Shown piece after piece: positions 63,373-64,000 of a stretch of DNA of 64,000 nucleotides (its first letter is position 1; each line of letters opens with the position of its first letter). The position numbers were made by a program, and so were the translations under genes. Source of the stretch: Metallumcola ferriviriculae (lineage in GTDB: Bacteria > Bacillota > JADQBR01); assembly GCF_035573695.1 (NCBI RefSeq), contig NZ_CP121694.1, positions 534,501 through 598,500 on the forward strand, read 5' to 3'. The notes below the pieces were generated by a model. That model searched no databases. It worked only from the letters and a program-made list of their open reading frames with translations, and was not told the DNA's origin.

Positions 63373-64000
63373 ATGTCAAAAGTATACGTATTGGATCACC
63401 CGTTGATTCAGCATAAGCTGACGCTGATCAGGGATGAAAGCACCGGTTCTAAGGAGTTTCGGGAATTGGTGGAAGAGGTGGCAATGCTTATGGCCTATGA
63501 GGTGACCCGGGACTTCCCTTTGGAAGAAGTGAGTATAAAGACTCCGGTGGGGCCGGCCAAGGCCAGGGTTATTTCCGGGCGCAAGGTGGGGATTGTACCC
63601 ATTCTTCGTGCTGGATTAGGAATGGTTAGTGGTATGTTGGAATTGATTCCTACGGCCAAGGTGGGTCATGTGGGTCTTTATCGTGACCCGGATACACTGC
63701 AGCCGGTGGAATATTACTGTAAGCTGCCTACCGATGTCACGGAACGGGACTTAATTATTATCGACCCGATGCTGGCTACCGGTGGTTCTGCTGCCGCGGC
63801 TATTCAGTTTCTTAAGGACCGGGGGGTCAAGAATATTAAATTGGTCTGTCTGATCGCAGCTCCTGAAGGTATTGACAATGTCCAAGAGCAACATGATGAT
63901 GTGGATATTTATACTGCCGCAGTTGACGAAAAGCTTAATGAACATGGCTATATAGTACCCGGTCTCGGTGATGCCGGCGACCGGCTGTTCGGTACTAAAT
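63373..64000 (+). CDS. upp: Uracil phosphoribosyltransferase, cut at the stop codon
   Basis: Upp salvages uracil to UMP with PRPP. The frame from ATG 63373 gives 209 residues up to the window end: [20 protein letters not shown], then [25 protein letters not shown], the PRPP motif [12 protein letters not shown] and the C-terminal [14 protein letters not shown]. That is the full family length, and only the stop codon lies outside (64000 is its first T if TAA). GGGGG precedes the ATG. It follows glyA as in Bacillus. Confidence 0.95.
   Translation, partial: MSKVYVLDHPLIQHKLTLIRDESTGSKEFRELVEEVAMLMAYEVTRDFPLEEVSIKTPVGPAKARVISGRKVGIVPILRAGLGMVSGMLELIPTAKVGHVGLYRDPDTLQPVEYYCKLPTDVTERDLIIIDPMLATGGSAAAAIQFLKDRGVKNIKLVCLIAAPEGIDNVQEQHDDVDIYTAAVDEKLNEHGYIVPGLGDAGDRLFGTK

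Overview
The window looks like part of the chromosome of a spore-forming, Gram-positive anaerobe of the Clostridia, most like the Peptococcaceae/Desulfotomaculum group. This is an inference. It rests on the Spo0F-like regulator, the class II Fba and GlpX pair, futalosine-pathway menaquinone genes, frequent TTG and GTG starts behind strong Shine-Dalgarno (SD) sites, and a gene order from argS to upp that follows the Bacillus subtilis argS-pyrG-spo0F-fba-tal-glpX-rho-rpmE-prfA-prmC-ywlC-mntP-ywlE-rpiB-ywlG-glyA-upp block. That block is interrupted here by lineage-specific insertions. No rRNA, tRNA, CRISPR array, prophage or complete insertion sequence was found.

Region 1 (1-15.1 kb) is mixed. 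It holds mqnB-mqnD, a 3-methyladenine glycosylase (tag) that seems to lack a normal start codon, a small accessory locus (C2H2-type zinc-finger/HTH/DUF2087 regulator plus a divergent GIY-YIG protein, with a possible PadR-like gene remnant beside it), patB, a DUF362-ferredoxin protein convergent with a LysR regulator, msrB, a cold-shock pair (csp plus a DEAD-box helicase), a ketopantoate reductase-like gene, glutaminyl-tRNA synthetase, a lipoprotein and a TauE-type exporter.

Region 2 (15.2-23.8 kb) holds a FetAB-like ABC exporter and a complete, tightly packed trpEGDCFBA operon. The trp leader has at least twelve (G/T)AG triplets with roughly 5-nt spacing followed by an intrinsic terminator. 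This is the signature of TRAP (MtrB) attenuation.

Region 3 (24-33.6 kb) is surface and envelope oriented. It holds a membrane-anchored FAD oxidoreductase, a small stress-type protein whose ribosome-binding site lies in a 13-bp inverted repeat, a secreted GH26-like glycosidase with a copper-amine-oxidase-type domain, a membrane-anchored NodB-like deacetylase with an altered active site, a UbiB/ABC1 kinase, and an ECF sigma factor with an anti-sigma that carries an extracellular beta-propeller.

Region 4 (33.7-64 kb) is the conserved informational and central-carbon block: argS, a XapX protein, pyrG, femX-like, alr-like, sppA, a Yip1-type protein, spo0F, a zinc-ribbon protein, fba, a glycine betaine ABC transporter, tal/fsa, glpX, rho, a LysM-M23 peptidase, a radical SAM protein, rpmE, a DUF1385 protein, prfA, prmC, two ChrA-type half transporters, a c-di-AMP receptor (darA), tsaC/ywlC, a ZIP transporter, mntP, ywlE, rpiB, ywlG, glyA, and upp, which is cut only at its stop codon. 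Four near-identical palindromes (arms of about 19-23 bp) sit between genes in the last 17 kb. They look like a dispersed REP-type element.

Gene starts were chosen from SD spacing and family N-termini, so several are internal to the longest possible frame.
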